This document shows, one piece after another, positions 1 to 5,972 of a DNA stretch of 8,089 nucleotides. The DNA comes from Pseudomonadota bacterium (lineage in GTDB: Bacteria > Desulfobacterota > WTBG01 > CAIYCZ01): the NCBI GenBank assembly GCA_026388865.1, contig JAPLIX010000436.1, positions 1 to 8,089 of the forward strand. Reading direction: 5' to 3'. The stretch's first letter is position 1. The number at the start of each line of letters is the position of its first letter. The notes beneath the pieces were generated by a model that searched no databases, was not told the DNA's origin, and saw nothing but the letters and a program-made list of their open reading frames with translations. The position numbers and the translations under genes were made by a program.

Positions 1-90
1 ACCGCCGGACTACCCTTTATATTCAAACACCACCGTAGAACTATTAAAGATGCCAGCCCATTTTTAACCGGGCACATTAGAATTTTCTAA
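1..90 (+). other. Possible 3' end of a gene entering from the left edge
   Basis: Two plus-strand frames are open from base 1. Frame 1 stops at TAA 88-90 and frame 2 stops at TAA 65-67. Frame 2 reads like a plausible protein tail (ending ...VELLKMPAHF), but the stretch is too short to decide between the frames or to assign a family. Either could be chance. No convincing terminator follows, only a 4-bp GCCC/GGGC pairing at 56-73. Confidence 0.2.
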
Positions 91-99
91 TGCTGCTTT

Positions 100-130
100 A
101 ATGTTTCTTTAAGGATTATTCTGTTATACT
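100..130 (+). promoter_or_regulatory. Extended -10 promoter for the small exported protein
   Basis: TGTTATACT at 122-130 is an extended -10 element (TG-N-TATACT, 5 of 6 to consensus). No good -35 box lies 16-18 bases upstream, which is common for extended -10 promoters. Transcription would start near 137, leaving a leader of about 60 bases before the ATG at 196. The same TG-T-TATAAT arrangement precedes the beta-propeller gene at 3664-3672. Confidence 0.5.
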
Positions 131-180
131 CACGCACATAAACGCTCCTTGTGTGAACAGGGGGAAACAACACCACAAAG

Positions 181-190
181 AAAGGAGGTG
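181..190 (+). promoter_or_regulatory. Near-perfect Shine-Dalgarno site
   Basis: AAAGGAGGTG complements the 16S rRNA 3' end over nearly its full length. It sits 7 bases from the ATG at 196, counted from the end of GGAGG. It fixes the start of the small exported protein and predicts high translation. Confidence 0.85.
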
Positions 191-195
191 GAGAG

Positions 196-417
196 ATGAA
201 AAAATTAATCGTAGCAGTAGCATTTTTGTTTGCATTCTCTCTTACCGGTATGAGCTTTGCGGCAGAACCGGCAGCACCTGCAGCAGAAAAGCCCAAAGTA
301 GAGGAAAAAGCACCGGTAAAGGCAGAGAAGAAAGCAAAGAAGGCCAAGAAGTCCAAAAAGGCAGAGAAAAAGCCCGAAGAGAAGAAGGAAGGCGAAGCAG
401 CTCCTGCCGCAAAGTAA
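196..417 (+). CDS. Small exported Lys/Ala/Glu-rich protein
   Basis: Encodes 73 residues. Residues 1-22 form a classic Sec signal peptide: MKK, a hydrophobic core (LIVAVAFLFAFSLTGM) and a SFA|AE signal-peptidase I site. The mature part, about 50 residues, is almost entirely Ala, Pro, Lys and Glu, with short repeats such as AKKAKKSKKAEKK. It has no Cys and no recognisable fold, so it is probably disordered, strongly basic and periplasmic or secreted. The start is well supported: an almost perfect Shine-Dalgarno (AAAGGAGGTG, 181-190) sits 7 bases before the ATG, suggesting strong translation. It has its own promoter upstream and a strong terminator downstream, so it is monocistronic. Function is unknown. 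Binding to an acidic surface, nucleic acid or envelope polymer is possible, but this is inference from charge only. Confidence 0.85.
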   Translation: MKKLIVAVAFLFAFSLTGMSFAAEPAAPAAEKPKVEEKAPVKAEKKAKKAKKSKKAEKKPEEKKEGEAAPAAK

Positions 418-447
418 AAAGTTTTATTTTGCACTGCTGTTTAGTAT

Positions 448-490
448 AATAAAGGGACACCATGAGATACGGTGTCCCTTTATTGTTTTG
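448..490. terminator. Probable bidirectional terminator between convergent genes
   Basis: A perfect 14-bp inverted repeat (448-461 AATAAAGGGACACC, 471-484 GGTGTCCCTTTATT) encloses a 9-base loop. The A/T-rich base of the stem gives a T-rich tail in both directions: TTTATTGTTTTG on the plus strand and TTTATTATAC on the minus strand. It lies between the stop of the small exported protein (417) and the stop of the minus-strand propeller gene (503), so it can end both transcripts. Confidence 0.85.
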
Positions 491-502
491 TGTGCCTGCC
501 GG

Positions 503-3337
503 TTACTCTAGCGGTATCACCTTCACGCCATACATGCCGGACGGCAGATAGGCCGCGTCATTGATGACCTTGATCTGCGACGGGTAGGAATCGGTCCGGT
601 AAAATGTCTCAAACGTTGGTTCACCGGGGTTATCAAGCCCGTAGATGATAATACCGCCAAAGCCGGAGTAGGTGTAAAGGAACAGCTTATTCTGAACCGC
701 ATCAACAATATCAGCGCTCTGCACCTGGAGAGCTTGCGATGACGGGAACTGAATACTCCCCGGATCGGAGAGATCCGCGGTGACCAGCGTTCCATCATAC
801 TGGCATGAGCTGTAATCATCAGAGCATGCCGAGTGGTTTATGACATAGTAGGCTTTCTCGTTCTTAATTGTCACACTCCCGCAGTAAAACGATTCATGGC
901 TGTCAGCCGGTGCCGGCACGATCTTTTCCCGGTCGCGCACGTATGCCTTGTCCCCGATGGGCTCAAGGGTATTCAGATAGACCTCATACTGGTAGCTTTC
1001 CGGCGTCGCTGCATACTGATAGTCTATGGTATAGAGGTATTTCCCGTTTGCTGAACTCCCTGCCACATAGCCGGGGATATTGATGCTTTCCGAGACGGCC
1101 GGGTTATTGCTATCGGTAAAATCAACCACCTTAAAATAGCACTTGTAATACTGCATGCCGGCATTACCTGCGGTAATGGGCTCAGCGTAGGAGATATATG
1201 CTTTAGGGCCTATCCACATAATAGATGTTGGCGTGCCTGCCTTTAACGCAACTTTGATGGCTGATGCCAGCTGCGGTTTCTGCTTTTTTGATACGTCGAC
1301 GGCCTTCATAAGCACCGTGCATGAAGTGCCCATGGGGTTCTCGTAACTGTATTCATATCCCGTATAGACGAGCGCGGTGTCAGAGAGCTTCTCCACCTCG
1401 GCAGACTGGCCATACGGGTAATAACGGGGCTGCATATAGAGCCAGTAATAGCTGTTGAACCCGGGAATCTCGAGTGACCCGAGCGTGGTAAAGTCAGTGC
1501 CATCATAAGACAAGGTTTTTACGCTGATGAGGTTCCCCTGTTTCTCATCATAGCGGTAGCCGGAGAGCAGGGTACAGTTCTTCATTGAAAAAAGCCGGTC
1601 AAATGAGCCTTGCAGGTCCAGTGTCTTAAGAGGCTCCGGTGTATCCGGATTCTTCAGCGGAACAACTGAAAGCCTGCTGTGTGCCTGGTTATAGGAATAC
1701 CACCGGGTATCTGCTGAAAGCTCAAGCGCGGTGTCTTCAGTAAGGTCGCTGATATCAACAGCGTTACGTGCCAGCTCAAGCATTTTTATGATTGCGGGCT
1801 GGTCCCGGTTGCTGATATCTACCGTCTGCAAGGCTTCGTTGGAAACCGTGAGGATGGTACTGTTATCATAGGGAAGGGCGCGTTCAATCCACCCGGCATG
1901 GTCAATGAGGCCTCGCTTGGTAAGACCCTTTTTCGCGCTGTCATAAAAATAATCTATGAGCTGCACGCCGGAGATGTCGCTGCTGTCCGTGTATGACCAT
2001 GAACTGAACGGCACCAGAATGAGCTGCAGGTCATCAAGCACCTTGAACGCTTTATGCATATTATTGATATCTGCCGGCAGCCAGCCGTAGCCTTCGCCCA
2101 CCGTCACCCGCTGCACCAGCACGGGGTTATCAATGCGGGCCACATCAAAAAGAGAAACAGCAAGGGTTGTCATGCCATTAACATCGTCATGGCCAAGTGC
2201 CACCAGGTGGTCGGCCCTCGGCTCGATATAGTCGATCCAGCCGGACATTTGAATTTCCGCAAGCTGGCGGGGCTGCGCAGGGTCTGTAAGATCAAGAGTG
2301 AAGAGCGGGTCCTTTCTCTCATAGGTAATTGCGTAGGCGGCTTCGCGGTCAAAGCGCACTGACATGAGGGCTTCAGGCCGGTCAATTTTCAGGGTGAGGC
2401 TTGAGACCGGAGTTATGGTCTCAAGGCCGTCAACCTTATAGATATAGAGCGACGGGTATCCATTGCCCCAGTACTGTTCAGGGGTTATTATCCGGAAGTA
2501 GCCGTTATAATAGTCCATCTGCCACCGGTTCATCACCACGCCGGGAACGGTAAAGGTCATGCCCTTCCTGATCGTTCCCTGTTCATCTGCGATATCGATA
2601 CCGGTAATATCAGTGGCATTTTTTTGCACCCAGTTACCAGTACTGTCCGTATATCCCGACCCATATTGGGCGAGAAATATGGCATCAGCGGTGACGTGCA
2701 CGGCATTCTGATATGAGTTGCTGGTCATGGGGAATGACATCTGATCCACAACTTTTACCTGTGCAGGATCGGCGATAGAAATGGCGGATATGGAGGTATG
2801 GTTCCCGTTCTCCGGTGTCTTGGAGTAGTAATACGAGTATTGGTTGGCAACCACATAGAGAATAGAGCCGACCAGCCGGGTGTCGGTAATAGAGCCGTCG
2901 ATGTCAATCCCGCCTGTTATCTGCGGGGCTGCGCGGTCACGGACATCCACTGCTACAATCCGGCTGCCCTGAAATGATTCGGCTGAAGCCTTTACGGTAT
3001 CGTACCAGCAGTTGAAATAATTGGAAATAACCACATAGGCAGTGCCATTGCGCACATACAGCTCAACCGGGTATCCATAGACCGGTACGGTTGAGAGCAG
3101 CGCCGGAGTATTTTTGTCAGCAATATCTATAAGCTGCAGTCCCCGGTACTGGTTCAGCACAAACAGCGTATTTTCATACTGCTTGACAATATCTCCTTCC
3201 TCAATGGTCCGCTCATTATCCTTTACCTCACCACCACCTCCGTCTCCGGGCGGGCCGGCGCCTCCAAATCCCCGCCCGCGCTGGGGCAATGCTGAGGAGA
3301 AATCGCTTTGTCCTTCATCGCGCACAAAGGCGGCCAC
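503..3337 (-). CDS. Secreted beta-propeller protein (COG4880 type), main body; separated from its signal peptide by a frame break
   Basis: Encodes 944 residues. Residues 1-8 (xAAFVRDE) look like the last strand of an InlB-like repeat whose front half is in another frame. A Gly-rich linker follows at about 21-36 (GRGFGGAGPPGDGGGG). The rest is a long propeller. The entry motif EEGDIVKQYENTLFVLN (about 46-62) resembles the VDEADIVKTDG motif of the Beta_propel family (PF09826/COG4880), and there are repeated LVIVD-like blades such as GLQLIDIADKNTPALLSTV (about 66-84) and YGVKVIPLE at the C-terminus. No catalytic signature is visible. Such proteins are usually exported and bind surfaces or metals, but the role here is unknown. 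The first available start is a GTG at 3337 with no Shine-Dalgarno, inside the repeat domain, so it is unlikely to be the true start. The natural start is probably the ATG at 3597. As it stands, the gene is either a frameshift mutant, a recent pseudogene or affected by a sequencing error. Confidence 0.8.
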   Translation of the reverse strand: MAAFVRDEGQSDFSSALPQRGRGFGGAGPPGDGGGGEVKDNERTIEEGDIVKQYENTLFVLNQYRGLQLIDIADKNTPALLSTVPVYGYPVELYVRNGTAYVVISNYFNCWYDTVKASAESFQGSRIVAVDVRDRAAPQITGGIDIDGSITDTRLVGSILYVVANQYSYYYSKTPENGNHTSISAISIADPAQVKVVDQMSFPMTSNSYQNAVHVTADAIFLAQYGSGYTDSTGNWVQKNATDITGIDIADEQGTIRKGMTFTVPGVVMNRWQMDYYNGYFRIITPEQYWGNGYPSLYIYKVDGLETITPVSSLTLKIDRPEALMSVRFDREAAYAITYERKDPLFTLDLTDPAQPRQLAEIQMSGWIDYIEPRADHLVALGHDDVNGMTTLAVSLFDVARIDNPVLVQRVTVGEGYGWLPADINNMHKAFKVLDDLQLILVPFSSWSYTDSSDISGVQLIDYFYDSAKKGLTKRGLIDHAGWIERALPYDNSTILTVSNEALQTVDISNRDQPAIIKMLELARNAVDISDLTEDTALELSADTRWYSYNQAHSRLSVVPLKNPDTPEPLKTLDLQGSFDRLFSMKNCTLLSGYRYDEKQGNLISVKTLSYDGTDFTTLGSLEIPGFNSYYWLYMQPRYYPYGQSAEVEKLSDTALVYTGYEYSYENPMGTSCTVLMKAVDVSKKQKPQLASAIKVALKAGTPTSIMWIGPKAYISYAEPITAGNAGMQYYKCYFKVVDFTDSNNPAVSESINIPGYVAGSSANGKYLYTIDYQYAATPESYQYEVYLNTLEPIGDKAYVRDREKIVPAPADSHESFYCGSVTIKNEKAYYVINHSACSDDYSSCQYDGTLVTADLSDPGSIQFPSSQALQVQSADIVDAVQNKLFLYTYSGFGGIIIYGLDNPGEPTFETFYRTDSYPSQIKVINDAAYLPSGMYGVKVIPLE

Positions 3338-3597
3338 AATCCAATGGCGCTGATTTGGATGGGTCCCTGCGAGAGCCCGTCAACCCGTACCTCCTGCACC
3401 CGATAGCCTTTATCCGGTGTTATAATGAATGTTTGACTGCCTCCGGCACCGGCCTTTATCCATCCCGATGGTGATATAGCCCCGTGCAGCCGCGCCACGG
3501 CCCGGATCAGATACGACTGCTGCTGCGCATTGCCTGCCGAGGGATACAAAATGACAGAGAAAACGATAGCCGCTACAATAACTCTTGTTTTCTGCAT
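3223..3597 (-). CDS. N-terminal fragment of the propeller gene: signal peptide plus InlB-like repeat
   Basis: Begins at ATG 3597 (MQKTRV...), with GAGG at 3606-3609 lying 8 bases upstream. The alternative ATG at 3603 is only 2 bases from that site. Residues 1-24 are a signal peptide with a likely AGNA|QQ cleavage. They are followed by a domain typical of bacterial InlB-B/Flg_new-like repeats: HGAISPSGWIKAGAGGSQTF, then ITPDKGYRVQEVRVDGLSQG. The repeat should end in a strand like HTIxAxF. That strand (HWIVAAF) appears only in the neighbouring frame, which continues into the beta-propeller. Past about 3360 this frame gives unrelated sequence (ISAIGLWPPLCAMK...) and stops at 3223. I read 3597-503 as one broken gene rather than two genes. 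Confidence 0.75.
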   Translation of the reverse strand: MQKTRVIVAAIVFSVILYPSAGNAQQQSYLIRAVARLHGAISPSGWIKAGAGGSQTFIITPDKGYRVQEVRVDGLSQGPIQISAIGLWPPLCAMKDKAISPQHCPSAGGDLEAPARPETEVVVR

Positions 3598-3663
3598 CGG
3601 CATTACCTCATGTTGTATGGTGGAACAGGTATGGTAACTACCCTGCTGAATAGTACCTATACA

Positions 3664-3672
3664 ATTATAACA
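3664..3672 (-). promoter_or_regulatory. Extended -10 promoter of the propeller gene
   Basis: On the minus strand TGT-TATAAT (3672 to 3664) is a perfect extended -10 element. The predicted start of transcription is near 3657, about 60 bases before the ATG at 3597. No clear -35 box is seen at the usual distance. The intact promoter, ribosome site and signal peptide suggest that any inactivation of the gene downstream is recent. Confidence 0.6.
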
Positions 3673-3731
3673 CAACTCTATTCTAATAGTTTTTGAAAAT
3701 ACCAGCGCCGGGATACTTTGATGGTATGTGA

Positions 3732-3757
3732 ATAAAAAGAGTGAAGAGCGCGCTCAC
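3732..3757 (-). terminator. Candidate terminator after the FlhG/MinD-like operon
   Basis: On the minus strand, a short hairpin (GTGAG...CTCTTCAC, 3757-3741, about 5 bp with a bulge) is followed by TCTTTTTATT (3740-3731). It lies 30 bases past the stop of the unknown protein at 3786. The stem is short, so this is only a candidate. Confidence 0.4.
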
Positions 3758-3785
3758 GTAATTATGAGCAGTAATGATGGATATT

Positions 3786-4361
3786 CTAAGAAAGGAATTT
3801 CTTAATCTCTTCCGGGGTCAGGCCGGCCTGCTCCCGCAGGGAAGCAATCCGGATGTCATTTTGAGCGGGTGCTTTTTCCCGGCTCCCTTTCTCCTGTACC
3901 AGGAGCGGTTCAAAGTAGAAACCGTGCTCAAGGTCCGATTCCAGATACCGGTATCTGATAACAGCAAGGGGAATAGTGTTGTTGATAAATTCAAAGGCCT
4001 CGATAAAGGCTGGTGGTGAATCAGGAACTATATAGATGATGCCCGGCATGAGCCGCTGGTCAATGGAAAGCGATTCGTCTTGTTTTCCCCAGGTTAAAAC
4101 ATTGTTCATGGTCCATTTAAGGTGCGCAAGCGAGCGATAGAGAAGTCCTTCTTCAAACTGGCGGGCAAGCTCCACAACATAGAGCCGTTTTTCTTCATTC
4201 ATGCCGAGGAGAAATTCTTCACCGGGGATTTCGCGCGCCGGCAAAAAGGTAAAACCATGAGCTACTGCCCCGGGGCTGCTGAGAAGGTGAGCGACGAGCA
4301 GGCTCCGGTCTGCCGGTTCCGCCTTTCTAAAGGTCGCTGTTTTCCTGTTATCTCCTGCCAT
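3786..4361 (-). CDS. Unknown protein, faint resemblance to NucS/PD-(D/E)XK-type nuclease fold, co-translated with the FlhG/MinD-like gene
   Basis: Encodes 191 residues from ATG 4361, which shares its A with the TGA stop of the upstream gene (TGATG). A GGAG lies 6 bases before it. A GTG at 4364 is the alternative start. The protein is soluble, with no signal peptide or membrane segment. The centre reads as strand-helix-strand: GEEFLLGMNEEKRLYVVELA, then QFEEGLLYRSLAHLKWTMNN, then RLMPGIIYIVPDSPPAFIEA. This order resembles the core of NucS-like and other PD-(D/E)XK nucleases (G-x-x-D-hhG, hhVExK, helix with Gln/Tyr, strand). However, the expected acidic residue before LLG is Phe, and the ExK is ELA. 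If the fold is right, the active site is lost. A C-terminal helix (LREQAGLTPEEIKKFLS) closes the protein. Tight coupling to the FlhG/MinD-like gene suggests that the two products act together. The fold call is inference and weak. Confidence 0.75.
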   Translation of the reverse strand: MAGDNRKTATFRKAEPADRSLLVAHLLSSPGAVAHGFTFLPAREIPGEEFLLGMNEEKRLYVVELARQFEEGLLYRSLAHLKWTMNNVLTWGKQDESLSIDQRLMPGIIYIVPDSPPAFIEAFEFINNTIPLAVIRYRYLESDLEHGFYFEPLLVQEKGSREKAPAQNDIRIASLREQAGLTPEEIKKFLS

Positions 4362-5446
4362 CACCGGCTCCAGCGCTGTTGCCTGCTTGCATCGTAGGTA
4401 ACTCCCATTTCCTGACCACTGGTAACGAACAGTTTTTCTGTAAACCCGGGTTCCTGAGACTCACGCGTTTTCTGCTGCCGGGTATTTTTCGTGAACACGC
4501 GTTCACTGATCTCCTGCAGGCGCTGTGCCGCAGCACCATCAGACGGCAGCGCAGTTTTCCGCAGGATCGAATTAATAACGTCAGCGTCCCAGGGGAAATA
4601 ACCATAAGAGTTGAGTGATCTGCCGAGAAACTGCTGCGCCGCTTCCTGCAGTTTTTTAAAACCCCGCAGCGCTGCATCTTCCGGTCCGGTCATTATGACA
4701 CTGATGCGGGGCTGCGGTGCGGCGATCTGATATATCATTTTGACCGTACTGTAGGCATTAATGAGCTGCGCCGGCTCAGTGCCGGAAATGATTATAGTTT
4801 CATCCGCAGCCTTAAACAGGGCTTTGGCATTAGCGCTGAACCCGATAGCGGTGTTAATGAGAATAATATCAGCGTTGCGCCCGGCCTCAGAAATCTCCTC
4901 TACGATGGGGTTTTGTTCCTCCGGCCAGGGTGACGTGAGAACCGTTACATCCATATCGAGCGTGAACATCTGCAGCGCATAAGGGCCGGGTTCCGGCTGG
5001 CATGCGCTGTTTTTCAGGGCGTGCAGCTTCAGCGAGGAAAGAAAATTCATGCTGGGAAAGCTCAGGTCGGCATTGATGACCAGCATCTGCAGGCCTTTTT
5101 GGACGCAATCCAGGCACAGGTTAAAGGTGAGAAATGAATTGGCAAGCGGCCGGTCAGGACAGCACAGGGCAATTGCATAGGGTAATTTCGGGGATTTTTC
5201 AGCAGCCGTTTCAAGCGACGGATCAGTGCGATCTTTTTCTTGAGAAGGGTTGATGGAAAAAAAACGACGGGATGGAGCAGTCGTTCCATCTTCCGTTGGC
5301 TGGCTGCCGGGCAGCCCCGCATCTATATCAGCAGTAGAGGCTTGCTGCGGGGCAGCAGCTGATTTTTCGTGGTCTTGATTTCTGGAGAGGAAAAGATGGG
5401 CATAGTCCTGAAGTGCGCGCCCCGGCTTTTTATTATGCTTCATCAT
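4361..5446 (-). CDS. FlhG/MinD-like (ParA superfamily) protein with degenerate nucleotide-binding motifs
   Basis: Encodes 361 residues. Residues 1-88 are polar and low in complexity. A MinD/FlhG-type domain runs from about 89 to 320. Landmarks are a first strand and P-loop position (ALCCPDRPLANSFLTFNLCL, 93-112), the switch strand VINADLSFPSMNFL (123-136, against hhDaDlxxpn in active members), ADIILINTAIGFSANA (192-207, against DhhhIDTpAGls) and ETIIISGTEPAQLINAYSTV (216-235, a clear match to the FlhG/MinD hhhTtPEpxslxdAY block). FPWDADVINSILRKTALPSD (284-303) matches the IPyDpxVxxAxxxxxP end of FlhG. The GKGGVGKT P-loop has no Gly and no Lys, and the Walker B Asp is Asn198, so ATP hydrolysis is unlikely. 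In active relatives the protein sets flagellum number or cell-division site; here a regulatory or scaffold role is inferred. AGAGGGG at 5449-5455 supports ATG 5446 or, with better spacing, ATG 5443. No flagellar genes are in the window. Confidence 0.85.
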   Translation of the reverse strand: MMKHNKKPGRALQDYAHLFLSRNQDHEKSAAAPQQASTADIDAGLPGSQPTEDGTTAPSRRFFSINPSQEKDRTDPSLETAAEKSPKLPYAIALCCPDRPLANSFLTFNLCLDCVQKGLQMLVINADLSFPSMNFLSSLKLHALKNSACQPEPGPYALQMFTLDMDVTVLTSPWPEEQNPIVEEISEAGRNADIILINTAIGFSANAKALFKAADETIIISGTEPAQLINAYSTVKMIYQIAAPQPRISVIMTGPEDAALRGFKKLQEAAQQFLGRSLNSYGYFPWDADVINSILRKTALPSDGAAAQRLQEISERVFTKNTRQQKTRESQEPGFTEKLFVTSGQEMGVTYDASRQQRWSR

Positions 5447-5617
5447 CGCCCCTCTTTTTAGGGTGAATTTATGAACAGTAACCGTATGATGCGATTAAAA
5501 ATAGCAGGCAATTTATCTGATACTTAATCGTGCGCATTGAAATATTAATATGCGATAAAATTCGATTGCATTCATATATACAAAAAAACAAATCTTTCTG
5601 TCAAGAGAAAACAATAT
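5447..5617. other. AT-rich leader of the FlhG/MinD-like operon
   Basis: This non-coding stretch of low GC lies between the operon start and the mobile element. It should hold the minus-strand promoter. The best I can see is a weak TTGCCT-N17-CATACG, read on the minus strand from the poorly conserved region around 5480-5510, and I do not trust it. I see no operator, riboswitch or small ORF with a ribosome site. Confidence 0.4.
5608..5617. repeat. Target-site duplication, left copy
   Basis: AAAACAATAT immediately outside the left inverted repeat of the MITE. It is identical to 5805-5814. A preceding G at 5607 matches G5804, but that base belongs to the right inverted repeat, so the duplication is best scored as 10 bp. 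Confidence 0.8.
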
Positions 5618-5804
5618 CAGGACTTTCCCCAAAATTTATAGTGCTGTTGATACACACGCCGCCGAGGTCGTGACGCAAGCCACTAAAAATATTGTTGTGG
5701 CGTTTAAAACCCCCTGCGCTCGTGTTCCACTGCTCTATCCTATCCTTTCACTGCGGTCATGCCGTTACCCTGTTTTCCATGCCTTAATTTTGGGGAAAGT
5801 CCTG
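5618..5804. mobile_element. MITE: 187-bp non-autonomous element with 19-bp terminal inverted repeats
   Basis: The left end CAGGACTTTCCCCAAAATT (5618-5636) is the exact reverse complement of the right end AATTTTGGGGAAAGTCCTG (5786-5804). Both ends are flanked by the same direct repeat AAAACAATAT (5608-5617 and 5805-5814), as expected for a target-site duplication. The interior (5637-5785) is clearly richer in GC than the AT-rich DNA around it, and it has no ORF in any frame longer than about 20 codons. It is therefore a mobilised, transposase-less derivative that must be moved in trans. A 10-bp duplication is within the range known for IS4-type elements, but I do not recognise the end sequence, so the family is open. 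It sits between two divergent genes and disrupts neither. Confidence 0.85.
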
Positions 5805-5814
5805 AAAACAATAT
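5805..5814. repeat. Target-site duplication, right copy
   Basis: AAAACAATAT immediately outside the right inverted repeat. It is identical to 5608-5617. Joining the two flanks at one copy restores a continuous AT-rich intergenic sequence. The perfect identity suggests a fairly recent insertion. Confidence 0.8.
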
Positions 5815-5899
5815 ATAGTATGTTTTTATTTTAGATAAACAATATGCAAGTATAACCTGTAAAACATGAACGCAGCTGAAAAAAATAAAATTTCAGGCA

Positions 5900-5928
5900 T
5901 TGCAGGATTTCTGGTTTTCTTTTAAAAT
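5900..5928 (+). promoter_or_regulatory. Candidate promoter of the RAM-domain gene
   Basis: TTGCAG (5900-5905), a 17-base spacer and TAAAAT (5923-5928, 5 of 6 to consensus) sit about 45 bases before the ATG at 5973. The -35 box is only 3 of 6. The promoter lies wholly to the right of the MITE, so the insertion would not have removed it. Confidence 0.45.
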
Positions 5929-5972
5929 AGAGAGAAATAGATAGCAGAAAAAACAAGAAGGGGGTTTTGAGT

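Noticed and set aside
87..434. 115-codon minus-strand frame opposite the small exported protein
   Set aside because: Its Phe/Ala/Ser-rich product is the antisense of the Lys/Ala/Glu-rich gene, with no ribosome site. The plus-strand gene has a signal peptide and a near-perfect Shine-Dalgarno.
2054..2362. Plus-strand frames within the propeller gene
   Set aside because: They are shadows of the long minus-strand frame and have no ribosome site or recognisable domain.
3335..3337. GTG at 3337 as the true start of the propeller protein
   Set aside because: It has no Shine-Dalgarno, lies within the last strand of the InlB-like repeat, and would give an exported-type protein without a signal peptide.
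3330..3375. Programmed -1 frameshift at the propeller gene break
   Set aside because: I see no X-XXY-YYZ slippery heptamer in the overlap and no clear downstream stem-loop. The missing residues point to a deletion instead.
4362..4364. GTG 4364 as start of the unknown protein in the operon
   Set aside because: The adjacent ATG at 4361 is one codon downstream, has better spacing from the GGAG site and gives the common TGATG coupling.
5679..5701. GCCAC/GTGGC hairpin inside the MITE as a structured RNA
   Set aside because: The stem is only 5 bp with a 13-base loop and no T-tail, within what chance allows.
5637..5785. Remnant transposase coding sequence inside the MITE
   Set aside because: All frames I checked on both strands are interrupted within a few to about 20 codons, and no transposase motif is visible.
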